Shown: positions 25,830 to 34,763 of the stretch, one piece after another | How the letters are laid out: every line of letters starts with the position of its first letter | Position numbering within the stretch: the first letter of the stretch is position 1 | Origin: Lachnotalea sp041821265 | GTDB taxonomy: Bacteria > Bacillota > Clostridia > Lachnospirales > Lachnospiraceae | Length of the DNA: 64,000 bases | Assembly: GCA_041821265.1 (NCBI GenBank) | Contig: JBGUEQ010000003.1 | Location: 1 to 64,000 of the forward strand | Direction of reading: 5' to 3' | Notes under the pieces: generated by a model | The model's database searches: none | What the model was told of the DNA's origin: nothing | Seen by the model: only the letters and a program-made list of their open reading frames with translations | Made by a program: the position numbers and the translations under genes

Positions 25830-26906
25830 ATGTTTGATAGATTAGAAGATTTACTAATTCGTTTCGAAGAAATACTGAGCGAATTAAATGAACCTACGGT
25901 TGCCAATGATCAAAATCGTTTTAGAAAGCTTATGAAAGAGCAAAGCGATTTGACTCCGATTGTTGATGCATTTAAAGAGTATAAAGCATCAAAACAGAGT
26001 GTGGAAGACAGCTTGGTAATGCTGGCAGAAGAAAGTGATGAAGAAATGAAAGAACTTGCTAAGGAAGAATTGAATGATTCCAAAGCACGTATTGAAGAGC
26101 TAGAACAGGTACTTAAGATATTATTATTACCCAAAGACCCTAACGATGATAAAAACGTAATTGTTGAAATTCGTGCAGGTGCAGGTGGCGATGAAGCGGC
26201 ATTGTTTGCTTCGGAAGTATATCGATTGTATGCAAGATTTGCAGAAAGAAATCGTTGGAAGACAGAGATGATGAGTTTGAATGAAAATGGAATTGGTGGA
26301 TTTAAAGAAGTGATTTTCATGATATATGGTCAGGGAGCTTACTCAAAGTTAAAGTATGAAAGTGGTGTTCATAGAGTGCAACGTATTCCGGCTACGGAGT
26401 CAGGAGGACGTATTCATACCTCTACGATTACAGTAGCTATTATGCCTGAAGCAGAAGAACTTGATTTTGAATTAAACATGAATGATTGTAAATTTGATGT
26501 GTTTAGAGCCTCTGGAAATGGAGGACAATGTGTTAATACAACAGATTCAGCAGTTCGTCTTACACATATTCCATCCGGTATTGTTATCTCGTGTCAGGAT
26601 GAGAAATCACAGCTTAAGAATAAAGATAAAGCGTTAAGAGTTCTTCGTTCAAGACTTTATGAGATGGAACTTCAAAAGAAGAACGATGCAGAAGCAGAGG
26701 AACGTAGAAGTCAAGTTGGAACAGGTGATCGTTCCGAGAAGATCAGAACCTATAATTTTCCTCAAGGAAGATTAACAGACCATCGAATTAAGCTTACGCT
26801 ACATAAGCTTGATTCCATTATGGATGGGGACTTATATGAAGTCATAGATAGTTGTATCGCAGCCGATCAGGCGGCACGTTTAAGCAAGTTAAATGAACAG
26901 GTGTAA
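25830..26906 (+). CDS. prfA: Peptide chain release factor 1
   Basis: A 358-residue class I release factor with the GGQ catalytic loop (SGNGGQCVNTTDSAVRLTH, about residue 230) and a P-A-T anticodon-like tripeptide (QRIPATESGGRIHTSTI), which specifies UAA/UAG reading. The usual length is about 360. It is the likely substrate of the neighbouring PrmC. ATGGAGG lies just before the start. Confidence 0.98.
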   Translation: MFDRLEDLLIRFEEILSELNEPTVANDQNRFRKLMKEQSDLTPIVDAFKEYKASKQSVEDSLVMLAEESDEEMKELAKEELNDSKARIEELEQVLKILLLPKDPNDDKNVIVEIRAGAGGDEAALFASEVYRLYARFAERNRWKTEMMSLNENGIGGFKEVIFMIYGQGAYSKLKYESGVHRVQRIPATESGGRIHTSTITVAIMPEAEELDFELNMNDCKFDVFRASGNGGQCVNTTDSAVRLTHIPSGIVISCQDEKSQLKNKDKALRVLRSRLYEMELQKKNDAEAEERRSQVGTGDRSEKIRTYNFPQGRLTDHRIKLTLHKLDSIMDGDLYEVIDSCIAADQAARLSKLNEQV

Positions 26907-26967
26907 AAGCCTTGAATTCACTACATTTATCAGCTTTTGTATTCATATAAAGTTATAGTAAAAGTAT

Positions 26968-27006
26968 AAAAATCGGTTCACTTAATTAAAAAGTGAATCG
27001 ATTTTT
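26968..27006. terminator. Intrinsic terminator after prfA
   Basis: AAAAATCGGTTCACTT and AAGTGAATCGATTTTT form a long stem with a 7-nt loop and a T-run. Confidence 0.88.
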
Positions 27007-27186
27007 ATTTCCCTCAATATCGTTTTTTTAAGTCAATAAAATTTTTGGATTCTAATATAACTTTTATTAAAATTAATTTACTTTTATTATAAATAAATGT
27101 ATCCTATTGTTGTAACTATAATCAAACTAAAAAATGCTTATTTTTAACATTTACGGCGTTGTAGAGAACAATGGGGGTAAAGACCA

Positions 27187-28512
27187 ATGAAATGGCGGTA
27201 TATTTTAATTTTAGTAGTAGTGATAATTCAAGTGGGGTGTAGTGGGAAGGTAGATACAAAAGAATTAGATACAAAAGAAATGCAAGATGAAACAAAAACG
27301 AGTAATAGTTCTGTTGATTTGGATAGTGGTAGCGAGCTGATTGCTACTAGCTCAAATCCTTATTACGCAGTAAGATTACCAAATGTCGCGGATTATTCTT
27401 TTATGAAAACGAAGATGTTGTCTTTAGAAAAGGCTAGAACGTGGGGAGACGCTTATGATTTAAGGCAAGCCGATTTAAGTGATATGGATCTTTCAAATGA
27501 AATAGATAATTTGAGTAATTTGGTCTTTGATACAGCTACTATATGGCCGGATAAATTGCCTGAAGATTTTGACCCCACATTAATTATGGAGATAGGAAAG
27601 AATCCAGGTCTGGGAATCAGAGACCTTCACGAAAAAGGCATTACAGGAAAAGGAATAAACATTGCAATACTAGATTATACGTTGCTAGTGGATCATGAGG
27701 AATATTGTAATCAAATTAAGCTTTATGATGAAGTGAATAACTCAGGACTAGCAGAGATGCATGGTTCTTTCGTAGCATCACTAAGTGTTGGAAAATCATC
27801 AGGTGTTGCTCCAGATGCAGGATTATATTTTATAGGAGCTAGCAATGTTACAACAGTTAATAATGAAAGAGTATTAGATTTTACTGATTATGCTGCTTCA
27901 ATTAATAAAATCGTTGAAATAAATAACAGTTTACCAAAAGAGGAAAAGATTCGAGCCATATCTATTTCAGCAGCATGGTGTCCTGACAATAAAGGCTATA
28001 AAGAAATGAATGAAGCTGTTGAACAAGCCAAGAAGGAAGGAATTTTTGTAATATCTTGCAATCTTTTTGAAACATATGGATTCTGGACATATAGTTTAGA
28101 AAAAGATTCCTATTCTAATCCAGATGATGCAAATTCGTTTAAACCTTATAGTTGGGACAAATGGATTGAGATGCAATCAAATATAGATGGTTTTATACCA
28201 TATTATGAGGAAGCGTTTGCTAATAATTTTCAAGGTGAAATGCTCTTAGTTCCTATTGGTTCGAGAACAACGGCTTCTCCAACTGGTCAAAATGAGTATT
28301 GTTTTTATTCTGATGGTGGGTGGAGTGCAATGGAACCATATTTAGCTGGTTTATACGCATTGGCTTGCCAAGTGAATCCAGATGTTACCCCAGATTTATT
28401 TTGGAAGACAGCGTTGGAAATCGGAGAATTGAAAGAAATATTAAAAGATAATCAAAAGTATTCTGCTAAAATGATGAATCCGAACAAGTTGATTGAAAAA
28501 TTACAAAATTAA
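27187..28512 (+). CDS. Subtilisin-like serine protease lipoprotein (S8 family)
   Basis: A 441-residue lipoprotein. The signal ends in IIQVGC, so cleavage should leave a lipid-modified cysteine at about residue 18. An acidic linker is followed by a divergent S8 peptidase domain: Asp in INIAILDYT (usual DTG reads DYT), His in MHGSFVASL (usual HGTHVAG), and Ser in GGWSAMEPYLAGLYALA (usual GTSMAAP). All three catalytic residues are present, but the surrounding motifs are unusual. It should act at the outer membrane surface; the substrate is unknown. The gene stands alone. AATGGGGGTAA gives a modest ribosome binding site. Confidence 0.8.
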   Translation: MKWRYILILVVVIIQVGCSGKVDTKELDTKEMQDETKTSNSSVDLDSGSELIATSSNPYYAVRLPNVADYSFMKTKMLSLEKARTWGDAYDLRQADLSDMDLSNEIDNLSNLVFDTATIWPDKLPEDFDPTLIMEIGKNPGLGIRDLHEKGITGKGINIAILDYTLLVDHEEYCNQIKLYDEVNNSGLAEMHGSFVASLSVGKSSGVAPDAGLYFIGASNVTTVNNERVLDFTDYAASINKIVEINNSLPKEEKIRAISISAAWCPDNKGYKEMNEAVEQAKKEGIFVISCNLFETYGFWTYSLEKDSYSNPDDANSFKPYSWDKWIEMQSNIDGFIPYYEEAFANNFQGEMLLVPIGSRTTASPTGQNEYCFYSDGGWSAMEPYLAGLYALACQVNPDVTPDLFWKTALEIGELKEILKDNQKYSAKMMNPNKLIEKLQN

Positions 28513-28646
28513 ATGCTTGAATACTAGAGATGAAATAACTAATATTTTTATTATAATAAATAAAGAGGAAAAATGTCGTAATAAATACTTAATAGTTAAA
28601 ATTTATACATATTTTCGAAAAATTTAACAATTTAATCAAAAAATGA

Positions 28647-28675
28647 TTGCATTTTTTATATATTAGAATTATAAC
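28647..28675 (+). promoter_or_regulatory. Candidate sigma-A promoter upstream of the kinase-like gene
   Basis: TTGCAT and TATAAC are separated by 17 bp. Transcription from it would meet the terminator at 28712-28741 after about 30 nt. Confidence 0.5.
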
Positions 28676-28711
28676 AACAAATATCAAACAAAGTAACGAA
28701 CAAAGACGAAG

Positions 28712-28741
28712 GCGTGCATAATATTTTTTATGCGCGCTTTT
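28712..28741 (+). terminator. Terminator in the leader of the kinase-like gene
   Basis: GCGTGCATAA and TTATGCGCGC form a 10-bp stem with one wobble pair and a 6-nt loop, followed by TTTT. It lies 62 bp before the start codon and may be an attenuator or the end of a tiny RNA. It is 200 bp from the upstream gene. Confidence 0.7.
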
Positions 28742-28802
28742 ACTGATTATTCGTAAATTTGGGTAATTAATAAGATGAATGGTTATGTAAAAGGAGGAGC
28801 AA

Positions 28803-29426
28803 ATGAATCACTTTGTTATTGCGATTACAAGAACCTGTGGCAGTGGAGGTACTACAATCGGGAAGATGTTGGCTCAAAATTATCACATCAATCTTTATGA
28901 TAAAAAATTAATGAGGCTTGCATCCGATGATAGTGGAATAAGTGAAAAGATTTTTGCTGCTGCAGATGAGGATCAAAAAAGAAGTACGCTTTATATGGCT
29001 TCTAAAAACGTTTATAATGGTGAAATTATTTCTCCAGAAGAAGACGATTTTACATCAAATGATAATCTATTTGCCTATCAAGCAAAAGTATTAAAAGAAC
29101 TTACGAAAAGTGAATCTTATGTAGTAATAGGGAGAGGAGCAGATTTTGTATTAAAAGATTATCATCACTTGATTAGAGTATTCATTCATGCGCCGTATGA
29201 AAAGTGTGTACAGCATGAAATGGATTATATGAGCTTTAGCAGAAAAGAAGCAGAAAAAATGATAGCAAAAACAGACGCTTATAGAGACTCTTATTATAGG
29301 CATCATACAGGACAGGACTGGCATAATGTTAAAAATTATGACTTATCACTTGATACAGGACTTTATTCGTATGAGGAATGTGTAAAGCTGATTCAGCTGT
29401 TTGTAGGTTATATAGAATCAAAATAA
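28803..29426 (+). CDS. Cytidylate kinase-like protein
   Basis: A 207-residue P-loop protein of the cytidylate kinase-like family common in Lachnospiraceae. The start FVIAITRTCGSGGTTIGKMLA carries the nucleotide-binding loop, followed by the LYDKKLMRLASDDSGIS block and VVIGRGADFVL. It differs from housekeeping Cmk in its central region, and the substrate is not known; a regulatory or nucleoside-phosphate kinase role is possible. AAGGAGG precedes the ATG. It lies 65 bp upstream of livJ and could be co-transcribed with it. Confidence 0.85.
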   Translation: MNHFVIAITRTCGSGGTTIGKMLAQNYHINLYDKKLMRLASDDSGISEKIFAAADEDQKRSTLYMASKNVYNGEIISPEEDDFTSNDNLFAYQAKVLKELTKSESYVVIGRGADFVLKDYHHLIRVFIHAPYEKCVQHEMDYMSFSRKEAEKMIAKTDAYRDSYYRHHTGQDWHNVKNYDLSLDTGLYSYEECVKLIQLFVGYIESK

Positions 29427-29491
29427 GAATATTAAATAGCTAGCGCTTTCTTAGTATTTTTATCATAAAAACTATTGTAGGAGGAAACATT

Positions 29492-30724
29492 ATGAAAAAC
29501 AAGTTATTAGCAGCCTTATTGACTGCAACAATGGTGGCATCGACCCTAACAGGATGTGGATCAAGCAACGATGTAGCTTCAGATACGCAAGGAACTGATT
29601 CAACAACAACTAGTGATGCAACAGCATCAGATAGCACTTCTTCAACAGATTCTGCTTCAGGTACAATTAAAATTGGTACGATCTCACCTAACACAGGAGC
29701 ACTTGCAGCATATGGAGAAGCCGTAGTTAATGCGATGAATTTAGCTGTAGAAGAAATTAATACAGCAGGTGGAATTTTAGGACAGCAAGTAGAGTTAGAA
29801 TCTTTAGATGATAAAGGTGACTCAACAGAAGGTGCAAATGCATTTAATAAACTTGCAGATGAATCCAATGTTTGTGCTGTAATTGGTTCAGTTACTAGTG
29901 GTGTTACAACTGGTCTGGCTCCTTTGGCAGATGAATCTAAAATTGTACTTTTAACTCCAACAGCAACAGCTGATACAGTTACAGATTCTGATGATTATGT
30001 ATTTAGAGCATGTTTTAAAGATTCTTACCAAGGTAAGATGGCAGCTAAATTTGCATCTGAAACATTAGGAGTTAAAAAAGTAGCAGTACTTTATGCATCA
30101 GGAGATGCTTACTCAGCTGGATTACGTGAAGCGTTTGTTGCAGCAGCAAAAGAGTTTGGTCTTGAAATTGTATCGGAAGAAAGTTCATCATCTGTTGATG
30201 ACACAGAGTATTCATCACAGTTAACTAATATTGCTAATAGTGGTGCAGAATTCTTATTTGCTCCTTACTATTATAGTTCAATAGGACCATACATTGTTCC
30301 ACAAGCAAGATCAGCTGGATTTGAAGGCGTAATTATGGGAGCTGACGGTTTTGATGGTACAATCGGAACAATGGTAGAAGATAAGAGTCTTTACAATAAT
30401 TGTTACTTTACAAACCATTATTCACCAGATGATACTTCAGAAGCAGTACAGAGTTTCGTATCTGCATATACAACAAAATATAGTGCAGATAGCTTAAATG
30501 CACTTGGAGCATTGGCATATGATTCTGTTTACATGTTGGCACAATCGATTGAAAAAGCAGGATCAACAGATAGAACAGAAATCCGCGATGCAATGAGCAA
30601 AATGACATTTTCTGGTGTAACTGGAGATTTCACACTTGATTCAACAGGTACTCCTGAAAAATCAGTAGCTATCATCGAATTTAAAGATGGTGTAGCAGTA
30701 TGGAATAGCACAATAGGAAATTAA
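29492..30724 (+). CDS. livJ: Branched-chain amino acid ABC transporter substrate-binding lipoprotein
   Basis: A 410-residue lipoprotein with a signal ending in STLTGC, a Thr/Ser/Asp linker (residues 25-55) and a type I periplasmic-binding fold (IKIGTISPNTGALAAYGEAVVNAM and onward) of the LivJ family. It is expected to capture leucine, isoleucine, valine or related ligands outside the membrane and deliver them to LivHMGF, encoded immediately downstream. AGGAGGAAAC precedes the start. A stem-loop between this gene and livH may allow a higher level of this component. Confidence 0.95.
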   Translation: MKNKLLAALLTATMVASTLTGCGSSNDVASDTQGTDSTTTSDATASDSTSSTDSASGTIKIGTISPNTGALAAYGEAVVNAMNLAVEEINTAGGILGQQVELESLDDKGDSTEGANAFNKLADESNVCAVIGSVTSGVTTGLAPLADESKIVLLTPTATADTVTDSDDYVFRACFKDSYQGKMAAKFASETLGVKKVAVLYASGDAYSAGLREAFVAAAKEFGLEIVSEESSSSVDDTEYSSQLTNIANSGAEFLFAPYYYSSIGPYIVPQARSAGFEGVIMGADGFDGTIGTMVEDKSLYNNCYFTNHYSPDDTSEAVQSFVSAYTTKYSADSLNALGALAYDSVYMLAQSIEKAGSTDRTEIRDAMSKMTFSGVTGDFTLDSTGTPEKSVAIIEFKDGVAVWNSTIGN

Positions 30725-30737
30725 TTAGACTTTTCAA

Positions 30738-30774
30738 TTTTGGCGGCTTACCATTTGGTAAGCCGTATCAAAAT
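30738..30774 (+). promoter_or_regulatory. Stem-loop between livJ and livH
   Basis: CGGCTTACC and GGTAAGCCG form a perfect 9-bp stem with an ATTT loop, extended by TTTTG/CAAAA. No T-run follows. Such structures commonly protect the upstream mRNA for the binding protein or reduce readthrough to the permease genes. Confidence 0.6.
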
Positions 30775-30784
30775 AAATGAAAAA

Positions 30785-30880
30785 CAGTTAGTACTTTTAC
30801 AGTCGGTGCTACGTGATAAATATACAATACACAATTTTGTATTGCAGTAGTATATAACTCGGGATCTTGCGTTATGAAAT
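30785..30880 (-). repeat. Degenerate family B element
   Basis: Blocks GTTAGTAC, GTGCTACGTG and AACTCGGGATCTTGCG correspond in order to the family B copy at 18349-18479, with many differences and a shortened end. Confidence 0.55.
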
Positions 30881-30947
30881 ATTTGACATTTTTGGAATTT
30901 AAATATTTACAAAAATAATAGAATGAGTGAGAAAGGAGAGTATTGTC

Positions 30948-31874
30948 ATGTCAACACAGTTAGTCATCTTTATTCAACAGGTTATAAATGGACTAAAAAT
31001 AGGCAGTGTGTATGCTTTGGTGGCACTGGGGTATACAATGGTATATGGCATTATTCGGTTGATCAATTTTGCGCATGGTGATTTTATAATGGTAGGAAGC
31101 TATACGCTTTTGTATACAATTCCTCTGATGGTAGCATTAGGATTACCAGCATGGATGGCAGTCGTTTTCGCCATAGCGGCTTGTACAATTGTTGGAATTA
31201 CTGTAGAAAAGGTTGCATATAAGCCAGTACGTAAGAAGGGAAACAATATGTCTGCCTTAATTACAGCAATTGCCATGAGTCTTTTTCTAGAGAATTTGGC
31301 TCAAACTGTATTCGGTGCTGCACCAAAGCCGATTGGAACAATTTTCTCGATTCCAGATTTGAAATTTGGTACAATTAAATTTAACGGAAATACAATGTTA
31401 ACAATCATTCTTGGTATCACAGTAATGATTGGATTACAGATTTTTGTAAAGAAAACAAGAATGGGTAAAGCAATGAGAGCTGTCTCAGAAGATGGAGAAG
31501 CAGCTATTTTGATGGGAATTAATAAGAATCGAACTATAACCATAACGTTTGCAATTGGTTCGAGTTTGGCAGCGATTGCATCACTTATGTATAGTGCGGC
31601 ATATCCCCAAGCAACTCCAACAATAGGATCTATGCTTGGACTAAAAGCCTTTGTAGCGGCTGTATTGGGAGGAATTGGAATTATTCCTGGTGCTATGATC
31701 GGAGGTATTGTAGTAGGTTTGGCAGAAAGCCTTACGAAAGCCTATATTGGAACCTTAACAGGCGGAATTATTACTTCAGCATTTTCGGATGCTATTGTGT
31801 TTGGAATATTAATTATTGTATTAATCGTAAAACCTTCTGGAATTCTCGGAAAAAATATTGGCGAGAAAGTGTAG
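30948..31874 (+). CDS. livH: Branched-chain amino acid ABC transporter permease LivH
   Basis: A 308-residue permease with about eight membrane segments and family blocks NGLKIGSVYALVALGYTMVYGI, INFAHGDFIMVG and AAVLGGIGIIPGAMIGG. AAAGGAGAG 7 nt before the ATG at 30948 sets the start; the upstream in-frame GTG at 30927 overlaps the binding site. It pairs with LivM to form the membrane channel. Confidence 0.95.
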   Translation: MSTQLVIFIQQVINGLKIGSVYALVALGYTMVYGIIRLINFAHGDFIMVGSYTLLYTIPLMVALGLPAWMAVVFAIAACTIVGITVEKVAYKPVRKKGNNMSALITAIAMSLFLENLAQTVFGAAPKPIGTIFSIPDLKFGTIKFNGNTMLTIILGITVMIGLQIFVKKTRMGKAMRAVSEDGEAAILMGINKNRTITITFAIGSSLAAIASLMYSAAYPQATPTIGSMLGLKAFVAAVLGGIGIIPGAMIGGIVVGLAESLTKAYIGTLTGGIITSAFSDAIVFGILIIVLIVKPSGILGKNIGEKV

Positions 31875-31883
31875 GTGGACAAC

Positions 31884-32942
31884 ATGAAAAGAGAAAGAAT
31901 CAAGAGAGTATTATTAAATTTTGTAAGTATAATTATTGTGTTTGGAATATTAGTAGGATTGTGTGAATCAGGTGCGCTATCCAATTATATAAAAGGAATA
32001 TTGATGGTATGTTGCATTTCTATCATTATGGCTTGTTCGCTTAATATTACAGTTGGGTATCTTGGGCAGATTGCTCTTGGTGATTGTGGTTTTATGGCAA
32101 TAGGTGCTTATACAGCGGCAATGATAACAAAAGCAATGGAAGCTGGAAATATTTTAGTTGGTGCAGGAGCTCCTAATATTTTGCGGTTTTTAGTGGCTAT
32201 TATAGCTGGTGGAATAGTAGCAGCGGTATTTGGTGTTTTGGTAGGTATTCCTGCTCTACGACTTAGAGGAGATTATCTTGCAATTATTACGTTGGGCTTT
32301 GGTGAAATCATTCGTGTCGTGATACAGAACTTAAAATTTACTGGAGGAAAAGGTTTTTCAGAAGGTCAGGCGGGTCAGGCATTGATTGGAATCAACCGTA
32401 TATCCAATTTGTACGTTGTATTTTGGGTTATGGTTCTATCTGTATCAATTTTGTATACGTTTATACGCTCAAAATATGGTCGCGCTATCACAGCTATTCG
32501 CAATGATGATATAGCAGCAAGTGCTTCAGGTTTAAATATAACATTTTACAAAGTACTCGCATTTAGTGTTTCTGCTTTTTTTGCAGGTATTGCGGGAGGT
32601 ATTTTTGCTCATTATATTGGCTCATTAAATGCAGCAACCTTTGGATGGCTAAAATCTACAGAGTATGTCATAATGGTAGTATTTGGAGGAATGGGCTCTT
32701 TAACAGGTTCTATCATTGCAGCTATTATGTTAACAGCACTACCAGAAATATTAAGAGAGTTTTCGGATTATCGTATGCTTGTATATTCAGTAGCGCTTAT
32801 ATTAGTAATGATTTACAGACCAACAGGATTATTCGGAACGTATGAATTTTCTTTAAGCAAAATATTGGCTAAGTTAACGGATAAAGATAAGAAGAAATTG
32901 AAAAATCATAAAGAAAATGTAGATAAAAAGGAGGAATTGTGA
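31884..32942 (+). CDS. livM: Branched-chain amino acid ABC transporter permease LivM
   Basis: A 352-residue permease with about nine membrane segments and the LivM blocks SLNITVGYLGQIALGDCGFMAIGAY and IPALRLRGDYLAIITLGFGEIIR. AGGTGG at 31873-31878, overlapping the livH stop, precedes the ATG by 5 nt. The C-terminal tail is rich in lysine. It ends at 32942, overlapping the livG start codon by one base. Confidence 0.95.
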   Translation: MKRERIKRVLLNFVSIIIVFGILVGLCESGALSNYIKGILMVCCISIIMACSLNITVGYLGQIALGDCGFMAIGAYTAAMITKAMEAGNILVGAGAPNILRFLVAIIAGGIVAAVFGVLVGIPALRLRGDYLAIITLGFGEIIRVVIQNLKFTGGKGFSEGQAGQALIGINRISNLYVVFWVMVLSVSILYTFIRSKYGRAITAIRNDDIAASASGLNITFYKVLAFSVSAFFAGIAGGIFAHYIGSLNAATFGWLKSTEYVIMVVFGGMGSLTGSIIAAIMLTALPEILREFSDYRMLVYSVALILVMIYRPTGLFGTYEFSLSKILAKLTDKDKKKLKNHKENVDKKEEL

Positions 32943-33757
32943 TGGAAACTCCTGTACTTGAAGCAAAGCATCTAGGAATAGCCTTTGGGGGACTAAAGGC
33001 GGTTGATGATTTTAATATTTCGATAAATGAGGGAGAACTAGTTGGATTGATTGGACCAAATGGCGCAGGAAAGACAACTGTATTTAATCTCCTTACTGGG
33101 GTTTATCAACCAACCGAAGGAGCATTTTTCCTTTGTGGTAATAAAATGAATGGTAAAAAAATGCATCAAGTGGTTCAGGCAGGTATTGCTAGAACATTTC
33201 AAAATATTCGCCTTTTTAAAACCATGACTGTATTGGAAAATGTTCAGGTGGCGTTTGGAATGAAATTTAAATATAAGCTTCCAGATGCATTGTTTCGTTT
33301 GCCAGAATATTGGAAAGAAGAAGATGAAATAAAAGAACAAGCACTTGATTTATTAAAAATATTTGGACTTGAGGATAAGGCAGATTATATTGCAAGTAAT
33401 CTTCCATATGGTCAGCAACGTAAATTGGAAATTGCAAGAGCACTCGCTACAGGAATGAAATTACTTCTTTTAGATGAGCCGGCAGCAGGAATGAATCCGA
33501 CAGAAACAGCAGAGCTTTTGGAATGTATTAATGTAATTCGTAAGCGTTTTGGTATTGCAATCCTTTTGATTGAGCATGATATGAGTCTTGTTATGAAAAT
33601 ATGTGAGAGAATTGTTGTAATCGATTATGGTGTTACAATTGCCCAAGGACTTCCACATGAAATAGCAGCAAATCCGAAAGTTATTACAGCATACTTAGGT
33701 GCAGATGATGAAATGGAAGATTTAGAAGAAGAAGCCGTGAATAAGGAGGGGGTGTAA
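32942..33757 (+). CDS. livG: Branched-chain amino acid ABC transporter ATPase LivG
   Basis: A 271-residue ATPase with Walker A GPNGAGKTT, Q-loop ARTFQNIRLF, signature NLPYGQQRKLEIARALA (a LivG-type replacement for LSGGQ) and Walker B LLLLDEPAAGMNP. The ATG at 32942 is 7 nt from GGAGG (32930-32934). It is coupled to livM by a 1-bp overlap. Confidence 0.96.
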   Translation: METPVLEAKHLGIAFGGLKAVDDFNISINEGELVGLIGPNGAGKTTVFNLLTGVYQPTEGAFFLCGNKMNGKKMHQVVQAGIARTFQNIRLFKTMTVLENVQVAFGMKFKYKLPDALFRLPEYWKEEDEIKEQALDLLKIFGLEDKADYIASNLPYGQQRKLEIARALATGMKLLLLDEPAAGMNPTETAELLECINVIRKRFGIAILLIEHDMSLVMKICERIVVIDYGVTIAQGLPHEIAANPKVITAYLGADDEMEDLEEEAVNKEGV

Positions 33758-33758
33758 G

Positions 33759-34463
33759 ATGTTAAGAGTTGAAAACCTCAATGTATTTTATGGCGCAATA
33801 CATGCTTTGCATGACATTAGCCTTACTGTAAATGAAGGAGAAGTTGTTTCTTTGATTGGTGCTAATGGTGCAGGAAAAACGACAACATTGCGCACGATTA
33901 CGGGACTTAACGTAGCTACAACAGGAATCATAGAATATAATGGAAAAGATTTGCGAAAAACGAGAGCAAATGAAATTATAACACTTGGCATGGCACATGT
34001 TCCAGAAGGTCGACATGTTTTTACTAAAATGACGGTACAAGAAAATTTGGAGATGGGTGCTTTTATCCTAAAAGATAATCAGATGATTCGAAAAAATATG
34101 GATATGGTTTATAAGTATTTCCCAAGACTACAGGAACGCCGCAAACAGCTAGCTGGAACCCTTTCAGGTGGAGAACAGCAGATGCTTGCTACAGGACGTG
34201 CATTGATGAGTAATCCCAAGATGGTTCTTATGGATGAACCCTCCATGGGTCTTTCGCCATTGTTGGTAAAAGAAATATTTAAGATTATTAAAATCTTACA
34301 TGACAATGGAATTACGGTTCTATTAGTGGAACAAAATGCCAAAATGGCATTATCGATTGCCGATCGAGCATATGTATTGGAAACAGGTGGGATATCCATT
34401 AGTGGAAAAGCATCAGATCTTCTAAATGATGAAAATGTAAGGAAAGCATATCTTGGCGCGTAG
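33759..34463 (+). CDS. livF: Branched-chain amino acid ABC transporter ATPase LivF
   Basis: A 234-residue ATPase with Walker A GANGAGKTTTLRTI, signature LSGGEQQMLATGRAL and Walker B MVLMDEPSMGLSP. It starts 2 bp after livG, with AAGGAGGGGGTG as ribosome binding site, and is the last gene of livJHMGF. A strong terminator follows. Confidence 0.96.
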   Translation: MLRVENLNVFYGAIHALHDISLTVNEGEVVSLIGANGAGKTTTLRTITGLNVATTGIIEYNGKDLRKTRANEIITLGMAHVPEGRHVFTKMTVQENLEMGAFILKDNQMIRKNMDMVYKYFPRLQERRKQLAGTLSGGEQQMLATGRALMSNPKMVLMDEPSMGLSPLLVKEIFKIIKILHDNGITVLLVEQNAKMALSIADRAYVLETGGISISGKASDLLNDENVRKAYLGA

Positions 34464-34487
34464 ATATTTAATTTGAAAAGTAGATAT

Positions 34488-34530
34488 AAAAGAACATATA
34501 TTAGTGTTAGAGACTAATATATGTTCTTTT
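34488..34530. terminator. Intrinsic terminator after livF
   Basis: Perfect 18-bp arms (AAAAGAACATATATTAGT and its complement) with a 7-nt loop, ending in TTTT. Confidence 0.9.
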
Positions 34531-34657
34531 GTCATAACTATCAATGTACTGAATCGATATTTTTTGTATTATGATTAATGAGAAGCTTTTAAAATAGTCT
34601 GATTTTGAAAAATAGAAAAAGTAATATTTACATTAAATTTACGAAAGATTAACAAGG

Positions 34658-34671
34658 TTACACTTGTGTAA
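34658..34671. promoter_or_regulatory. Candidate operator upstream of the UMF1 transporter gene
   Basis: TTACAC-TT-GTGTAA is a perfect 6-2-6 inverted repeat about 90 bp before the start codon. It resembles a repressor site, but no cognate regulator gene is adjacent and promoter elements around it are unclear. Confidence 0.35.
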
Positions 34672-34763
34672 ACTTATAAAAACCCACATAATTAGAATAT
34701 AGAGAAACAAAAGCAAAGTGATAACTATATATTAGACTAATTAGATAATCAGGGGGATATGCA

